Shown here piece after piece: positions 46,503-55,501 of a DNA stretch of 64,000 nucleotides. Under the pieces are notes generated by a model that saw nothing but the letters and a program-made list of their open reading frames with translations, was not told where the DNA came from and did not search any database. The DNA comes from Rudaea sp. 3F27F6. GTDB taxonomy: Bacteria > Pseudomonadota > Gammaproteobacteria > Xanthomonadales > Rhodanobacteraceae. How positions within the stretch are numbered: position 1 is the first letter of the stretch; the number at the start of each line of letters is the position of its first letter. The position numbers were made by a program, and so were the translations under genes. The stretch is from NCBI RefSeq assembly GCF_005503555.1, contig NZ_SCNG01000001.1:1488001-1552000 (forward strand). The letters are read 5' to 3'.

Positions 46503-46530
46503 CGTTTCGGCGGCCGAAACCGCCGAAGCG
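46503..46530. terminator. Hairpin between convergent genes
   Basis: TTCGGCGG (46506-46513) pairs with CCGCCGAA (46520-46527) around a 6-base loop; three more pairs extend it. It lies between the convergent membrane-protein and DUF4337 genes. No T run. Confidence 0.45.
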
Positions 46531-47115
46531 TCAATGCAAAAGCAACGCCCAGACAAAGATGCCGGCGCCGATCAAGCCGAGCGCGGTCGAACCGAGCCAC
46601 GCGAGGCGCTTGCGCGTCAGCGCCGCGACGGCACCGAGCGCGATCGCCACCTGCAGCATCGCGACCGAATAGGCGAAGTAGTGATGCTGATGGATCAGCT
46701 CGTCGGCCTCTTTGCCTTTTTCGTCACGTGCGTGCTCGAGTTCTTCGGCCTTCTTCTTCGCTTCCTGCTGCTCGTCCTTGTAGCGCGCAACGTTCTTTTC
46801 GGTCTCGGGCGGCACCGGCTTGTCCGCACTCGCGAGCACGCCTTTCTGCGCCTCGAACACGACGGCCTTGATGCCTTTGGCCTGATAGTAGGCCCACTGG
46901 TCGGATGCCTGCGCCTGCAACTGCGTGGCCTCGGTTTTCAGCGCGAGCGCTTCGTTGACCGTGCCGCCGGCGAGCAGCGACGCCACCGCGGCGAATGCGG
47001 CGAACAGCGCCGTCGTCAGCGCGATCGTGCGCAGCAGTTCCCCGCCTTCCTTTTCGACTTCTTCGTGGATCGCTTCGTGCAGTTTATCGGTGTCGATTTC
47101 GATTTCTTCAGGCAT
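46531..47115 (-). CDS. DUF4337 family membrane protein
   Basis: A 194-residue protein. It has a short acidic N-terminus (MPEEIEIDTDKLHEAIHEE), a membrane helix at about 30-48, a long charged central helix with coiled-coil character (about 105-140, EQQEAKKKAEELEHARDEKGKE) and two C-terminal helices (about 148-165 and 172-192). This is the DUF4337 layout; the function is unknown. It stands alone. Confidence 0.85.
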   Translation of the reverse strand: MPEEIEIDTDKLHEAIHEEVEKEGGELLRTIALTTALFAAFAAVASLLAGGTVNEALALKTEATQLQAQASDQWAYYQAKGIKAVVFEAQKGVLASADKPVPPETEKNVARYKDEQQEAKKKAEELEHARDEKGKEADELIHQHHYFAYSVAMLQVAIALGAVAALTRKRLAWLGSTALGLIGAGIFVWALLLH

Positions 47116-47242
47116 GGCAATTTCCCCTATCGAACGATGGCAATCAGTCTGCCGAGAGCGATGTTAAGGAATGTAGAAGTCGCCCGATCGGCCGCGCACC
47201 GCGAGTCTTCGTGCCGATCGTCGCTAGCGCGAAGACGGCGCG

Positions 47243-48061
47243 TCAATCGAGAAACAAATCCGGCAGCAGCGGTTTCGTCGGATCGACGGCATAAGCGGAG
47301 AAATCGCCGACGCCGGCCGCGCGTAGCACCTCATCGTCGATGTAGAACCGGCCGGTCGCCGCACGCGCAGGCTGGGTGAGGACCGCGTGCGCGGCATCGG
47401 CCATGATTTCGGGCTTGCGTCCGTTGCCCGAGTCGACGCCCGGAATCATGTTGAGCGCATCGGTCGCGATCAGCGTACGCGGCCACAGCGCATTGATCGC
47501 AACGCCCTGATCGGCGAACTCGGCTGCGAGGCCGAGGGTGACGAAGCTCATGCCCATTTTCGCCAGCGTGTAGCCCGTGTGCGGCGCCCACCACTTCGGG
47601 TCGAGCGAAGGCGGCGGCGCGAGGGTCAGGATATGCGGATTCTGCGCCTTGAGCAGATGCGGCAGGCACGCCTGCGCGCACAGGAACGAGCCGCGCGAAT
47701 TGACCTGCGCCATCAGATCGAAACGCTTCATCGGCGTGTCGAGCGCGCCGCGCAACCAGATCGCGCTGGCGTTGTTGACGAGGATGTCGATGCCGCCGAA
47801 GCGCGCGGCGGTCATGTCGACGGCGGCGCGCACTTCGGCCTCTTCGCGGATGTCGCACTTGATCGCGAGCCCCTTGCCGCCGGCCGCGTCGACCGCCGCC
47901 GCGGCCGTATGGATCGTGCCGGGCAGCTTGGGATTCGGCACGTCGGATTTCGCCGCGATGACCACGTTGGCGCCGTCGCGCGCGGCGCGCAGCGCGATCG
48001 CCAGGCCGATGCCGCGCGATGCGCCGGTGATGAAGAGGGTCTTGCCTTGCAGCGTGGCCAT
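47243..48061 (-). CDS. Short-chain dehydrogenase/reductase, HSDL2-like
   Basis: A 272-residue oxidoreductase from ATG 48061. The nucleotide motif is TGASRGIGLAIA, then the NNAS block (VNNASAIWLRG) and the catalytic region with Tyr and Lys in HTGYTLAKMG; the Ser usually found about 13 residues before the Tyr is within LAPPPSLDPKW. The LAPPPSL and ALWPRTLIATDA segments match the subgroup called SDR/HSDL2-like, whose substrates are poorly known. It is a single gene. Confidence 0.9.
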   Translation of the reverse strand: MATLQGKTLFITGASRGIGLAIALRAARDGANVVIAAKSDVPNPKLPGTIHTAAAAVDAAGGKGLAIKCDIREEAEVRAAVDMTAARFGGIDILVNNASAIWLRGALDTPMKRFDLMAQVNSRGSFLCAQACLPHLLKAQNPHILTLAPPPSLDPKWWAPHTGYTLAKMGMSFVTLGLAAEFADQGVAINALWPRTLIATDALNMIPGVDSGNGRKPEIMADAAHAVLTQPARAATGRFYIDDEVLRAAGVGDFSAYAVDPTKPLLPDLFLD

Positions 48062-48184
48062 CGTTGTCGTCCTCTGATTGTGCAACTGAAAAATCCGTCT
48101 CGCGCGAAGCGGCGATGAAACGGCGCGAACTCGACTGTCCCGCGCCTTGGAGCGAATCCGCTCGCGCGTCACGGCGGGATTGAA

Positions 48185-48787
48185 TCAACCTTGCTGGAAT
48201 CTCGGCAGAGTGTGCATCAACTGTGTGAGCCTTTCGAGCGGGTCGGTGGTCTGCAGCAGCATCTGCCGCTCGCGGTTCTCCAGCGGCAGCAGTTCCGCGA
48301 GGCGGAAGCCGACCCAGCCGGCGTCGTCGAACTGGGCGCGCGGCGCCTTCGCGTGCGCGCCGCCGGTTTTTTCGAGCAGGCGTTCGAGGATCGTCGCGAG
48401 CAGGTGGAATTCGACCGGCACTTCGGCCCGGTCCTCGTCCGGCCAAACCTCGACTTCGCCGTGGGCGAGGCCGTTGTCGCGCACGCGCGAACGCGCAAGG
48501 CGGAAACGCCGCTCGCCGCGGGCGCGAATGCCGAGCAGGCCGTCGGGCGTGGTCGAAAAATCGACGATGTGCGCGAGCGTGCCGACCGCGGCGGGCGTCG
48601 CCGGCTCGCCGACTTCGGCGCCGTCGAGGATCAGGCAGATGCCGAACGGCGAACTGCCGCGCGCGCAGTCGCGCACCATGTCGAGATAGCGCGGCTCGAA
48701 AATGCGCAGCGCGACCTCGCCGCCCGGAAACAGCACGGCGTTGAGCGGGAACAGCGGGATATCGATGCGCGTCGCGGAAGCAGTCAC
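48185..48787 (-). CDS. Lon N-terminal-domain (LON substrate-binding) protein
   Basis: A 200-residue protein starting at GTG 48787. It contains only the Lon substrate-binding domain (IPLFPLNAVLFPGGEVALRIFEPRYLDMV at the start, then PFGICLI, VGTLAHIVDF and RARGERRFRL). There is no ATPase or protease domain. This stand-alone family is common in proteobacteria; its role is unclear. It lies 123 bp before the SDR gene on the same strand. Confidence 0.92.
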   Translation of the reverse strand: MTASATRIDIPLFPLNAVLFPGGEVALRIFEPRYLDMVRDCARGSSPFGICLILDGAEVGEPATPAAVGTLAHIVDFSTTPDGLLGIRARGERRFRLARSRVRDNGLAHGEVEVWPDEDRAEVPVEFHLLATILERLLEKTGGAHAKAPRAQFDDAGWVGFRLAELLPLENRERQMLLQTTDPLERLTQLMHTLPRFQQG

Positions 48788-48864
48788 GCGACCACTTTAA
48801 CATTCCCGCGCCAACCTTCTGCCGCGAGTCAATGCGCGCCGAGGGTTGCCGACGCGGACATCCA

Positions 48865-49398
48865 CTACAAATCGAAGCCGACGCCGACGAGCACGGCGGT
48901 CTCGCCCCAGTTCGGCTTGCGCGCGCCGCCGTCGGAGATGTGACGGAGCTGCAGACTCAAGTGATGCCAGGTATAGCCGAACGTGCTGACGAACTCGAAG
49001 CCGTCGCTCAGCGCGCGCGTGCGCCCGTCCTGCGCGGCGACCTGGAAACTGAAGAACAGATTGCGATACCAATCGTCCGCGCCGCCGTAGCGAAAACGCG
49101 CACCGCCGGCGAGCAGGAGCACGTCGTCGTCGGTGCGGTAGCGGCGCGATTCGCGGCGGCGTTCGTCGCCGCGCCCCTCGATCCAGCCGAGGCTGACGTC
49201 GGGCGCCCAGGTGAAGCGACTGTCACCGAAGCGATGTTCGTCGAACACGGCTTCGACGAAGACGGTGTTGGTGCCGTCGCGCGAGGACATGAAACTGCGT
49301 CCGGCCTCTAAATTCCATTCCGCCGCGGCGGCGGGCAAAGCAAGAAAAGCAAGCGATGCGGCGGCCAGCGCGCGCAGTCGGTGGAGAAGTACGTGCAT
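48865..49398 (-). CDS. pagL: Lipid A 3-O-deacylase PagL-like outer-membrane protein
   Basis: A 177-residue protein with a signal peptide (about 1-25) and an eight-strand barrel pattern, ending in GVGFDL. The PagL catalytic residues fit the block LQLRHISDGGARKPNWGET: His and Ser two residues apart and a Glu twelve residues after the Ser. PagL removes the 3-linked acyl chain from lipid A in the outer membrane. The overall size matches. Sequence similarity in this family is low outside the active site, so other acyloxyacyl hydrolases remain possible. Confidence 0.8.
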   Translation of the reverse strand: MHVLLHRLRALAAASLAFLALPAAAAEWNLEAGRSFMSSRDGTNTVFVEAVFDEHRFGDSRFTWAPDVSLGWIEGRGDERRRESRRYRTDDDVLLLAGGARFRYGGADDWYRNLFFSFQVAAQDGRTRALSDGFEFVSTFGYTWHHLSLQLRHISDGGARKPNWGETAVLVGVGFDL

Positions 49399-49527
49399 GT
49401 GTCGATCCGGTTGCTGCGAAAGAACGTAGCCGAAATCGATTCACCTTGCTGAATTTTCAACTGGCGAGTACAGAAATTCTCTGTTCCGTATGGCGAACGA
49501 TCGCCGACGGTGCGTCACGTCACATTT

Positions 49528-50901
49528 CTATTTCGCGGCGACGGCGGCGACGAAGCGCCGCGGCGCATTCTCGAAGCCGCCGTTCGACATGAAGACGACG
49601 TGGTCGCCGGGCTTCGCTTGTTCGCGCAGTGCGGCGATGAGGGCATCCACCGTGGGCGCTGTGTGGCCGCGCCCGTGCAGGGCGTCGGTCACCTTGGCCG
49701 CGTCCCACGGCAGCTCCGCGCGGCGCAGGAAGACGACGGCATCGGCGTCGGCGAGGCTCGGCGCGAGTTCGTCGGCGTGTGCGCCGAGGCGCATCGAGTT
49801 CGAGCGCGGCTCCATGCCGACAAGGATGCGCGCCTTGCCGACTTTCGCGCGCAAGCCGGCGAGTGTCGTCGCGATCGCGGTCGGATGATGGGCGAAGTCG
49901 TCGTAGACCTTGATGCCCTGCGCTTCGCCGACGAGTTCCATGCGCCGCTTCGCGCTGCGGAAATCGGCGAGGCTCGCGATCGCCGTGCCGATGTCGGCGC
50001 CGCCCGCGTGCGCCGCGGCCAGGGCCGCGAGCGCGTTGGCGACGTTATGCCGGCCGATCAGCGGCCAACGCACGATGCCGACTTCTTCGCCTGCGCGGAT
50101 CACGGCGAATTCGCTGCCGTCGGCAACGATCAGGCGCGCGCGCCAGTCGCCCCGGTCGAGCCCGAACGTCGTCACCGGCGACCACGCGCCGAGCGCGAGC
50201 ACTTCGGCGAGATGCCGGTCCTCGGCGTTGACGATCAGGTGGCCGTTGCCCGGTACGGTGCGCACGAGATGATGGAACTGGCGCTGGATCGCGGCCACGT
50301 CGGGGAAGATGTCGGCGTGGTCGAACTCAAGATTGTTGAGGATCGCGATCTGCGCGTGGTAGTGGACGAACTTCGAGCGCTTGTCGAAGAACGCGGTGTC
50401 GTATTCGTCGGCTTCGATGACGAAGTCGGGACTCGCACCGAGCCGCGCCGACACGCCGAAATTTTCCGGCACGCCGCCGACGAGAAATCCGGGTTCGCGA
50501 CCGCAGGCTTCGAGAATCCAGGCGAGCATCGCCGTGGTCGTGGTCTTGCCGTGGGTGCCGGCGACGGCGAACACGCGGCGCTCGCGCAGCAGCGCATCGC
50601 CGATCCACTGCGGGCCGGAGACATAGGACAAGCGCGCGTTCAACAAGTATTCGACCGCCGGATTGCCCCGCGACAGCGCGTTGCCGACGACGACGAGATC
50701 GGGCGCCGGTGAATCCGCGTCCGCCTGCAGATGCTCGGCGCGATAACCCTGCTTGAGCGCGATGCCGAGCGCGGCGAGCTGGTCGCTCATCGGCGGATAG
50801 ATGTTCTGGTCCGAACCTTCGACTTCGTGGCCGAGCTCGCGCGCAAGTGCGGCGACGCCGCCCATAAAGGTGCCGGCGATTCCGAGAATATGCAGTTTCA
50901 T
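49528..50901 (-). CDS. mpl: UDP-MurNAc:tripeptide ligase Mpl
   Basis: A 457-residue Mur-ligase that attaches recovered L-Ala-gamma-D-Glu-mDAP to UDP-MurNAc in peptidoglycan recycling. It has the N-terminal LHILGIAGTFMGGVA, the ATP site AVAGTHGKTTTTAMLAW, IEADEYDTAFFDKRSKFVHY and YDDFAHHPTAI. Length and motifs separate it from MurC. It is monocistronic here, within a wall-rich neighbourhood. Confidence 0.96.
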   Translation of the reverse strand: MKLHILGIAGTFMGGVAALARELGHEVEGSDQNIYPPMSDQLAALGIALKQGYRAEHLQADADSPAPDLVVVGNALSRGNPAVEYLLNARLSYVSGPQWIGDALLRERRVFAVAGTHGKTTTTAMLAWILEACGREPGFLVGGVPENFGVSARLGASPDFVIEADEYDTAFFDKRSKFVHYHAQIAILNNLEFDHADIFPDVAAIQRQFHHLVRTVPGNGHLIVNAEDRHLAEVLALGAWSPVTTFGLDRGDWRARLIVADGSEFAVIRAGEEVGIVRWPLIGRHNVANALAALAAAHAGGADIGTAIASLADFRSAKRRMELVGEAQGIKVYDDFAHHPTAIATTLAGLRAKVGKARILVGMEPRSNSMRLGAHADELAPSLADADAVVFLRRAELPWDAAKVTDALHGRGHTAPTVDALIAALREQAKPGDHVVFMSNGGFENAPRRFVAAVAAK

Positions 50902-50957
50902 GCTTGGGCCGATCGCTCTCGATCTAGGCGTTCAACGGCGAACGCAGGCGTGCCGGC

Positions 50958-51485
50958 TCACGCGGGTGCTCCGGAAAGCGAGGCCAGAGCGACTGCCGCG
51001 AGTATCCACATCAAGGCCACGCTGATGCCGCCGCCAAAGGAAATATCCAAGCTGTGGCGGAACACGTGCGCATCGACCATCACCTTCCAGATCAGCAAAG
51101 GCAGCGCAATCAGGCCGGCCAGCATCTGCGCGCCGGTCATCTGCTCGGCAGTCTGCGGCGGGGTACCGAAGAGCAGCGCGACCGGAATGCCCATCACTTT
51201 GAACGCCACGTCGCAGCCGACAAACGCCGTCGCGGTCTGCACGAAGCGGCTGCCCTTGTCACGCAGCGTCAGCAACAGGCGCAGCAGGCCAAGCGAGAAT
51301 GCCAAGGCCAACGCCGACCCAACCAGCACCATTCCCACACTGATCTCGCGTATCCACGCGACCGGCAACTGCGCGGCAATGGACAACGCCGCGACGGTGA
51401 CGAGCAATTGCGTCGAATACGGCAAATCCTGCGGGCCGCGGCGCAGCAGCAGGATATCGCGGAAGGTTTCTACAACGGAGGACAT
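50958..51485 (-). CDS. Polytopic membrane protein of unknown function
   Basis: A 175-residue protein from ATG 51485 (a TTG at 51503 would add six residues). It has four or five membrane helices (for example QLLVTVAALSIAAQLPVAW, ISVGMVLVGSALALAFSLGLL, LIALPLLIWKVMV, ISVALMWILAAVALASL). The layout recalls small Yip1-like membrane proteins, but no signature is secure. No operon partner; mpl begins 57 bp beyond its stop. Confidence 0.6.
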   Translation of the reverse strand: MSSVVETFRDILLLRRGPQDLPYSTQLLVTVAALSIAAQLPVAWIREISVGMVLVGSALALAFSLGLLRLLLTLRDKGSRFVQTATAFVGCDVAFKVMGIPVALLFGTPPQTAEQMTGAQMLAGLIALPLLIWKVMVDAHVFRHSLDISFGGGISVALMWILAAVALASLSGAPA

Positions 51486-51690
51486 GGAAGCAGGCGCGGA
51501 CAAAGTTCACACATGGTCCACGAGTGTACCAGTTTGCTCTCAATCCTCTGCAGCCGAAGGCCAAACGCCGCTTTGGTGTTCGAGAACACAGGCATCACCG
51601 TTGACGAAAGATTTGCCTGGTCAACGCTCGGTGCGCGAAGTGAGGGTTGCAATGCCTGGGCATCGTCACGCACCGCTCATATCGTTCCGA

Positions 51691-52032
51691 TCAGCCGGCC
51701 AACTTCTTCCGTCGTGCCGCCGCTTTGCGACGATATATCCGCCCTGCGAGACGATAAGGATCGTTGCCGTTGCTATAGGCAAGGCCCTTCTTCGCCGCCC
51801 AATAGGTACCTGAGCCGATCCCTACGCCGAAGGCGGAAAACAGCAAGGAAAACAAGAAACCGTTCACCTCACTAACGACGTTGCTCTGTCGATCGCGGAC
51901 TGGCACCACGCCCCATCCGTACTGATGGAATATATATACCGGAAAGAGCAACGCCAAGACGACTATAACGATCGAGAAAAATTTCTGGATCCGACAAAAT
52001 ATTCTGATTTCGGCGCGCGTGCGAACCAGCAT
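51691..52032 (-). CDS. Small membrane protein of unknown function
   Basis: A protein of 113 residues from ATG 52032; a TTG upstream is possible. It has two membrane helices (FFSIVIVVLALLFPVYIF and FLFSLLFSAFGVGIGSGTYW) and a very basic C-terminus (RIYRRKAAARRKKLAG). Composition is less GC-rich than its neighbours. It follows adk by about 58 bp on the same strand. Function unknown. Confidence 0.55.
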   Translation of the reverse strand: MLVRTRAEIRIFCRIQKFFSIVIVVLALLFPVYIFHQYGWGVVPVRDRQSNVVSEVNGFLFSLLFSAFGVGIGSGTYWAAKKGLAYSNGNDPYRLAGRIYRRKAAARRKKLAG

Positions 52033-52090
52033 GCGAGCCCGAGCGATGTTCGGCTTCTGCGGCCGAGTCGGCCTCAAAACCCCCCACTAT

Positions 52091-52654
52091 TTATCTCGGC
52101 AAGACCGCCAAAATCCGCTTGAACACTTCCTGCACCTCGCCGACGCCGTCGACATGGCGCAGCTTGCCGATCGCCTCGAAATGGTCGGCGACCGGCGCGG
52201 TCTGCGCACGGTAGACGTCGAGGCGCTTGCGCACGACGATCGGGTCGTCATCGGGACGGTGTTCGGCGGCGAAGCGGATTTCGCAGCGCGCGAGGATGGC
52301 CGCATCGGGCACGTCGAGCTTGATCGCCACGTCGAGCGGCTGGCCGATGCGCGCGAGCAGGTCTTCGAGCGCGGCGCACTGGGCCAGGTTGCGCGGATAG
52401 CCGTCGAGGATGAAGCCGCCCTTGGCATCCGGCTCGGTGATGCGCTCTTCGAGCATGCCGAGAACGATGTCGTCGGAAACGAGCTGGCCGGCGTCCATCA
52501 CCGCCTTGGCCTTGACGCCGAGCGGCGTGCCGGCCTTGACCGCGGCGCGCAGCAGGTCGCCGGTGGAGATATGCGGGATGCCGAGTTCGCTCTTGAGCAA
52601 TGTCGCCTGGGTACCCTTGCCCGATCCGTTCGGGCCGAAGAAAACGATGCGCAT
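52091..52654 (-). CDS. adk: Adenylate kinase
   Basis: A 187-residue enzyme from ATG 52654 that interconverts AMP, ADP and ATP. The P-loop is FGPNGSGKGTQ, followed by ISTGDLLRAAV and FILDGYPRN. It is the short form with a compact LID (RFAAEHRPDDDP) without zinc Cys. The P-loop reads PNGSGKG where most have PGAGKG or PPGSGKG, a mild variation. It is divergent from pfp. Confidence 0.96.
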   Translation of the reverse strand: MRIVFFGPNGSGKGTQATLLKSELGIPHISTGDLLRAAVKAGTPLGVKAKAVMDAGQLVSDDIVLGMLEERITEPDAKGGFILDGYPRNLAQCAALEDLLARIGQPLDVAIKLDVPDAAILARCEIRFAAEHRPDDDPIVVRKRLDVYRAQTAPVADHFEAIGKLRHVDGVGEVQEVFKRILAVLPR

Positions 52655-52796
52655 ATCTGATCCGGTGAAAGCGAGGTGATGGGTGCAATGCGAGCTGCGT
52701 CCGGCTAACCTAGCGGCAGTGCGGCAGCGAGTCAATGAAACCCTGGAAACTCCGCGCCTCGCGCAGTTTTCCTATCCCAATTCCATTGAGGATTCC

Positions 52797-54086
52797 ATGA
52801 GCAAAAAGCAGGGCAAGTCGGGCAAGGGCGCGCTGTTCTACGCGCAGTCGGGCGGCGTGACCGCGGTGATCAACGCCAGCGCCTGCGGCGTGATCGAAAC
52901 CTGCCGCAAGCGCGGCATTCCGGTCTATGCGGGACGCAACGGCATTCTCGGCGCGCTGCGCGAGGAACTGATCGACTTGTCGAAGGAAGACCGCACGGCG
53001 GTTGCGGCATTACGCCACACCCCGGGCGGCGCCTTCGGCTCCTGCCGCTTCAAGCTCAAGTCGATCGAAGCGGACCGCGCGCGCTACGAGCGCCTGATCG
53101 ACGTCTGCCGCGCGCACGACATCCGCTACTTCCTATACAACGGCGGCAACGATTCGGCCGATACCTCGCTGAAGATCTCCAAGCTCAGCGCCGAGTTGGG
53201 CTACGACTTGAAGGTGGTCGGCGTGCCGAAGACGGTCGATAACGACTTGCCGGTCACCGACTCCTGCCCCGGCTTCGGCTCGGTGGCGAAGTACACAGCC
53301 GTGTCGATCACCGAGGCCAGCCTCGACGTCGAGTCGATGAGCGAGTCGTCGACCAAGGTCTTCGTCATGGAAGTGATGGGCCGGCATGCCGGCTGGATCG
53401 CGGCCGCGGCCGGTCTCGCGAGCCACGGCAAGGACGCACCGCCGCATGTAATCCTGTTCCCCGAAGTGCCGTTCGAGCAGGACAAGTTCCTCGCTCGCGT
53501 GAAACAAGTCGTGGCCAAGGTCGGCTACTGTTCGGTGATCGTCTCCGAAGGCGTGAAGACGGCGGACGGCAAGTTCCTCACCGACTCCGGCGTGGTCGAT
53601 GCGTTCGGCCATACCCAGCTCGGCGGCGGTGCGGCGCCGATCATCGCGGGACTGGTCAAGGACAGGCTCGGCTTCAAGATTCACTGGGCCGTGCCGGACT
53701 ATCTGCAGCGCTCGGCGCGGCATTTGGCCTCGAAGTCGGACCTGGAACAGGCCTACGCGGTCGGCCAGGCCGCGGTCGAATACGCGCTCGCCGGCAAAAA
53801 TGCGGTCATGCCGGTGATCAAGCGCACGTCCTCGAATCCGTTCAAGTGGAAGGTCGAGCCTGCACCGATCACCAAGATCGCCAATATCGAAAAGAAACTG
53901 CCGGCGAACTTCATCAGCAAGGACGGCTTCCACATCACCACGGCCGCGCGCAACTATTTCGAACCGCTGATCCGCGGTGAGGCTTATCCGCCGTACGACG
54001 CGAAAACGGGCCTGCCGAAATACGTGCGCCTGAAACGCGTGCTGCTGAAGAAGAAGCTGCCGAAGTACGAGATCGCGGACAAATAA
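52797..54086 (+). CDS. pfp: Pyrophosphate-dependent 6-phosphofructokinase
   Basis: A 429-residue enzyme from ATG 52797; the in-frame extension to 52683 is rejected. It transfers phosphate reversibly between pyrophosphate and fructose 6-phosphate. Visible motifs are YNGGNDSADT (the phosphate-donor site, with Asp where ATP enzymes have Gly), VPKTVDNDL and MEVMGRHAGW. Xanthomonad Pfp proteins share the GGND form. Being reversible, it can serve glycolysis and gluconeogenesis. It is followed at 18 bp by a TPR lipoprotein gene. Confidence 0.95.
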   Translation: MSKKQGKSGKGALFYAQSGGVTAVINASACGVIETCRKRGIPVYAGRNGILGALREELIDLSKEDRTAVAALRHTPGGAFGSCRFKLKSIEADRARYERLIDVCRAHDIRYFLYNGGNDSADTSLKISKLSAELGYDLKVVGVPKTVDNDLPVTDSCPGFGSVAKYTAVSITEASLDVESMSESSTKVFVMEVMGRHAGWIAAAAGLASHGKDAPPHVILFPEVPFEQDKFLARVKQVVAKVGYCSVIVSEGVKTADGKFLTDSGVVDAFGHTQLGGGAAPIIAGLVKDRLGFKIHWAVPDYLQRSARHLASKSDLEQAYAVGQAAVEYALAGKNAVMPVIKRTSSNPFKWKVEPAPITKIANIEKKLPANFISKDGFHITTAARNYFEPLIRGEAYPPYDAKTGLPKYVRLKRVLLKKKLPKYEIADK

Positions 54087-54104
54087 TTTTCCGGAGAGCT
54101 GCCC

Positions 54105-54902
54105 ATGCGAAATGGATTTTTCTGGATAGCCGGGACAATGCTGGTCTTGGCCGGGTGTGCAACGTCGGCGGACAAGCGCAGTACAAGCCCGGAGCTGTCC
54201 GGCACCGTGCAACAGGCGCCGCCGAACGAACAAACGGCCGCGGTTTCCCGTTTCGAGAAAGCCGTGGAATTGCTGCATTCGGGCAAGGTAGCCGAAGGCA
54301 GGGCGATGTTGCGCGAGATCGTTTCGGCGATGCCTCCAGACTGGCGGGCGATCAACGAGGGTGCCGACAGCGTCGCCATCGCATATTGGGATCAACAAGA
54401 GTTCATCGAGTGCTCTCCGGGTGATGCCAAGCGATACAAGAAAAAGATCCTATGGACATTGCCTTCCTATACGCAGGCTTGGTATTTGCTGGCGTTCTTC
54501 GCGATTGAGAACAAAGATGCGGCCGAAGCAGATGCCGATATCGACCGTGCGCTCGCACTGGAACCGGATCGCCCCATGCTGCTGAACGAGAAAGCCACGA
54601 TCGTCCAACAATCTCCGCAGCGCCTTGCGGATGCCGTGGCGATAAACCGCAAGGCAGTCGATTCGCAACATTGCACCAGCACCGCAAACCGCAAGAGAGA
54701 TCTTTCACGCGCATGGCGGTCGATGGGCGTTGCATTGATCGATCTGCGCAAGTGGGACGAGGCGGACGCGGCGCTGGAAGAGTCGCTCAAGGTCGATCCC
54801 GGCAATCCCAACACGATCAGAGAGTTGATGTATCTGGAACAGGCGCGCGGCAAGAAACCGCCGTCGAACACCTCGACTGTGATCAAGCGTGTCACTCAGT
54901 AG
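54105..54902 (+). CDS. TPR-repeat lipoprotein
   Basis: A 265-residue lipoprotein: the lipobox is VLAGC with the acylated Cys near residue 18. About three TPR-like helical pairs cover residues 45-245 (YLLAFFAIENKDAAEADADIDRALALEPDR split; WRSMGVALIDLRKWDEADAALEESLKVDPGNP split). No enzyme domain. TPR lipoproteins act as scaffolds in the periplasm; the partner is unknown. Its ribosome site is CGGAGAG, and it is probably read from the pfp promoter. Confidence 0.78.
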   Translation: MRNGFFWIAGTMLVLAGCATSADKRSTSPELSGTVQQAPPNEQTAAVSRFEKAVELLHSGKVAEGRAMLREIVSAMPPDWRAINEGADSVAIAYWDQQEFIECSPGDAKRYKKKILWTLPSYTQAWYLLAFFAIENKDAAEADADIDRALALEPDRPMLLNEKATIVQQSPQRLADAVAINRKAVDSQHCTSTANRKRDLSRAWRSMGVALIDLRKWDEADAALEESLKVDPGNPNTIRELMYLEQARGKKPPSNTSTVIKRVTQ

Positions 54903-54904
54903 CG

Positions 54905-55351
54905 ATGCGATCCGATTCTTCTGCTTCAACGGCTTCCAACGCGATCTCGTCCATCCCCGAAAACGAGCTGATCGAGACCTTCGTGCGCGCCTCCGGGCCG
55001 GGCGGGCAGAACGTCAACAAGGTCGCCTCGGCGGTCGAGTTGCGCTTCGACGTGCTGCATTCGCCATCGCTGTCCGAGGCGCTGCGTGCGCGCGTGCTCG
55101 CGCGGCGCGACCGGCGCCTGACGGCCGAGGGCGTGCTCGTAATCCAGGCGAACCGCTTCCGCGATCAGGCGAAGAACCGCGAGGACGCACGCGCGCGCCT
55201 CGCCGAGATTCTGCAGGCGGCCGCTTACGTGCCGAAGAAGCGCGTCGCGACCAAGCCGACGCGTGCCTCGAAGGAACGGCGTCTCGACGCCAAGCGACTG
55301 CGCAGCACGCACAAACAGCAGCGATCGAAACGCAATTGGGGTGATGATTGA
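54905..55351 (+). CDS. arfB: Alternative ribosome-rescue factor ArfB (YaeJ)
   Basis: A 148-residue peptidyl-tRNA hydrolase that frees stalled ribosomes. The GGQ motif lies in RASGPGGQNVNKV (about 28-40). The C-terminal Lys/Arg-rich tail (from about 110, KPTRASKERRLDAKRLRS) is the ribosome-binding tail of ArfB, which separates it from the release factors. ATG 54905 begins 2 bp after the lipoprotein stop. Confidence 0.94.
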   Translation: MRSDSSASTASNAISSIPENELIETFVRASGPGGQNVNKVASAVELRFDVLHSPSLSEALRARVLARRDRRLTAEGVLVIQANRFRDQAKNREDARARLAEILQAAAYVPKKRVATKPTRASKERRLDAKRLRSTHKQQRSKRNWGDD

Positions 55352-55367
55352 AGAGCGCTTTTTGATC

Positions 55368-55488
55368 ATGGATTACAGGGATGTACTCGGATCAGAAGTA
55401 AAGCGGAGGAAGCAAAATCCTCTTGCTCTCTCCGGTTCTGCTTTATCCGTGCCGATCCGTGCAATCCGCGGCCAAAACGCTTTTTAGG
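55368..55488. repeat. Imperfect palindromic intergenic repeat
   Basis: The left part has GGATTACAGGGATG and CGGATCAGAAG; the right part has the reverse-complement character (TTATCCGTGCCGATCCG, GCAATCCGCGGCC). Together they form a long imperfect inverted repeat of a type common between genes in related bacteria. No gene is seen in this gap. Confidence 0.45.
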
Positions 55489-55501
55489 GGAATCCGGCTA
55501 A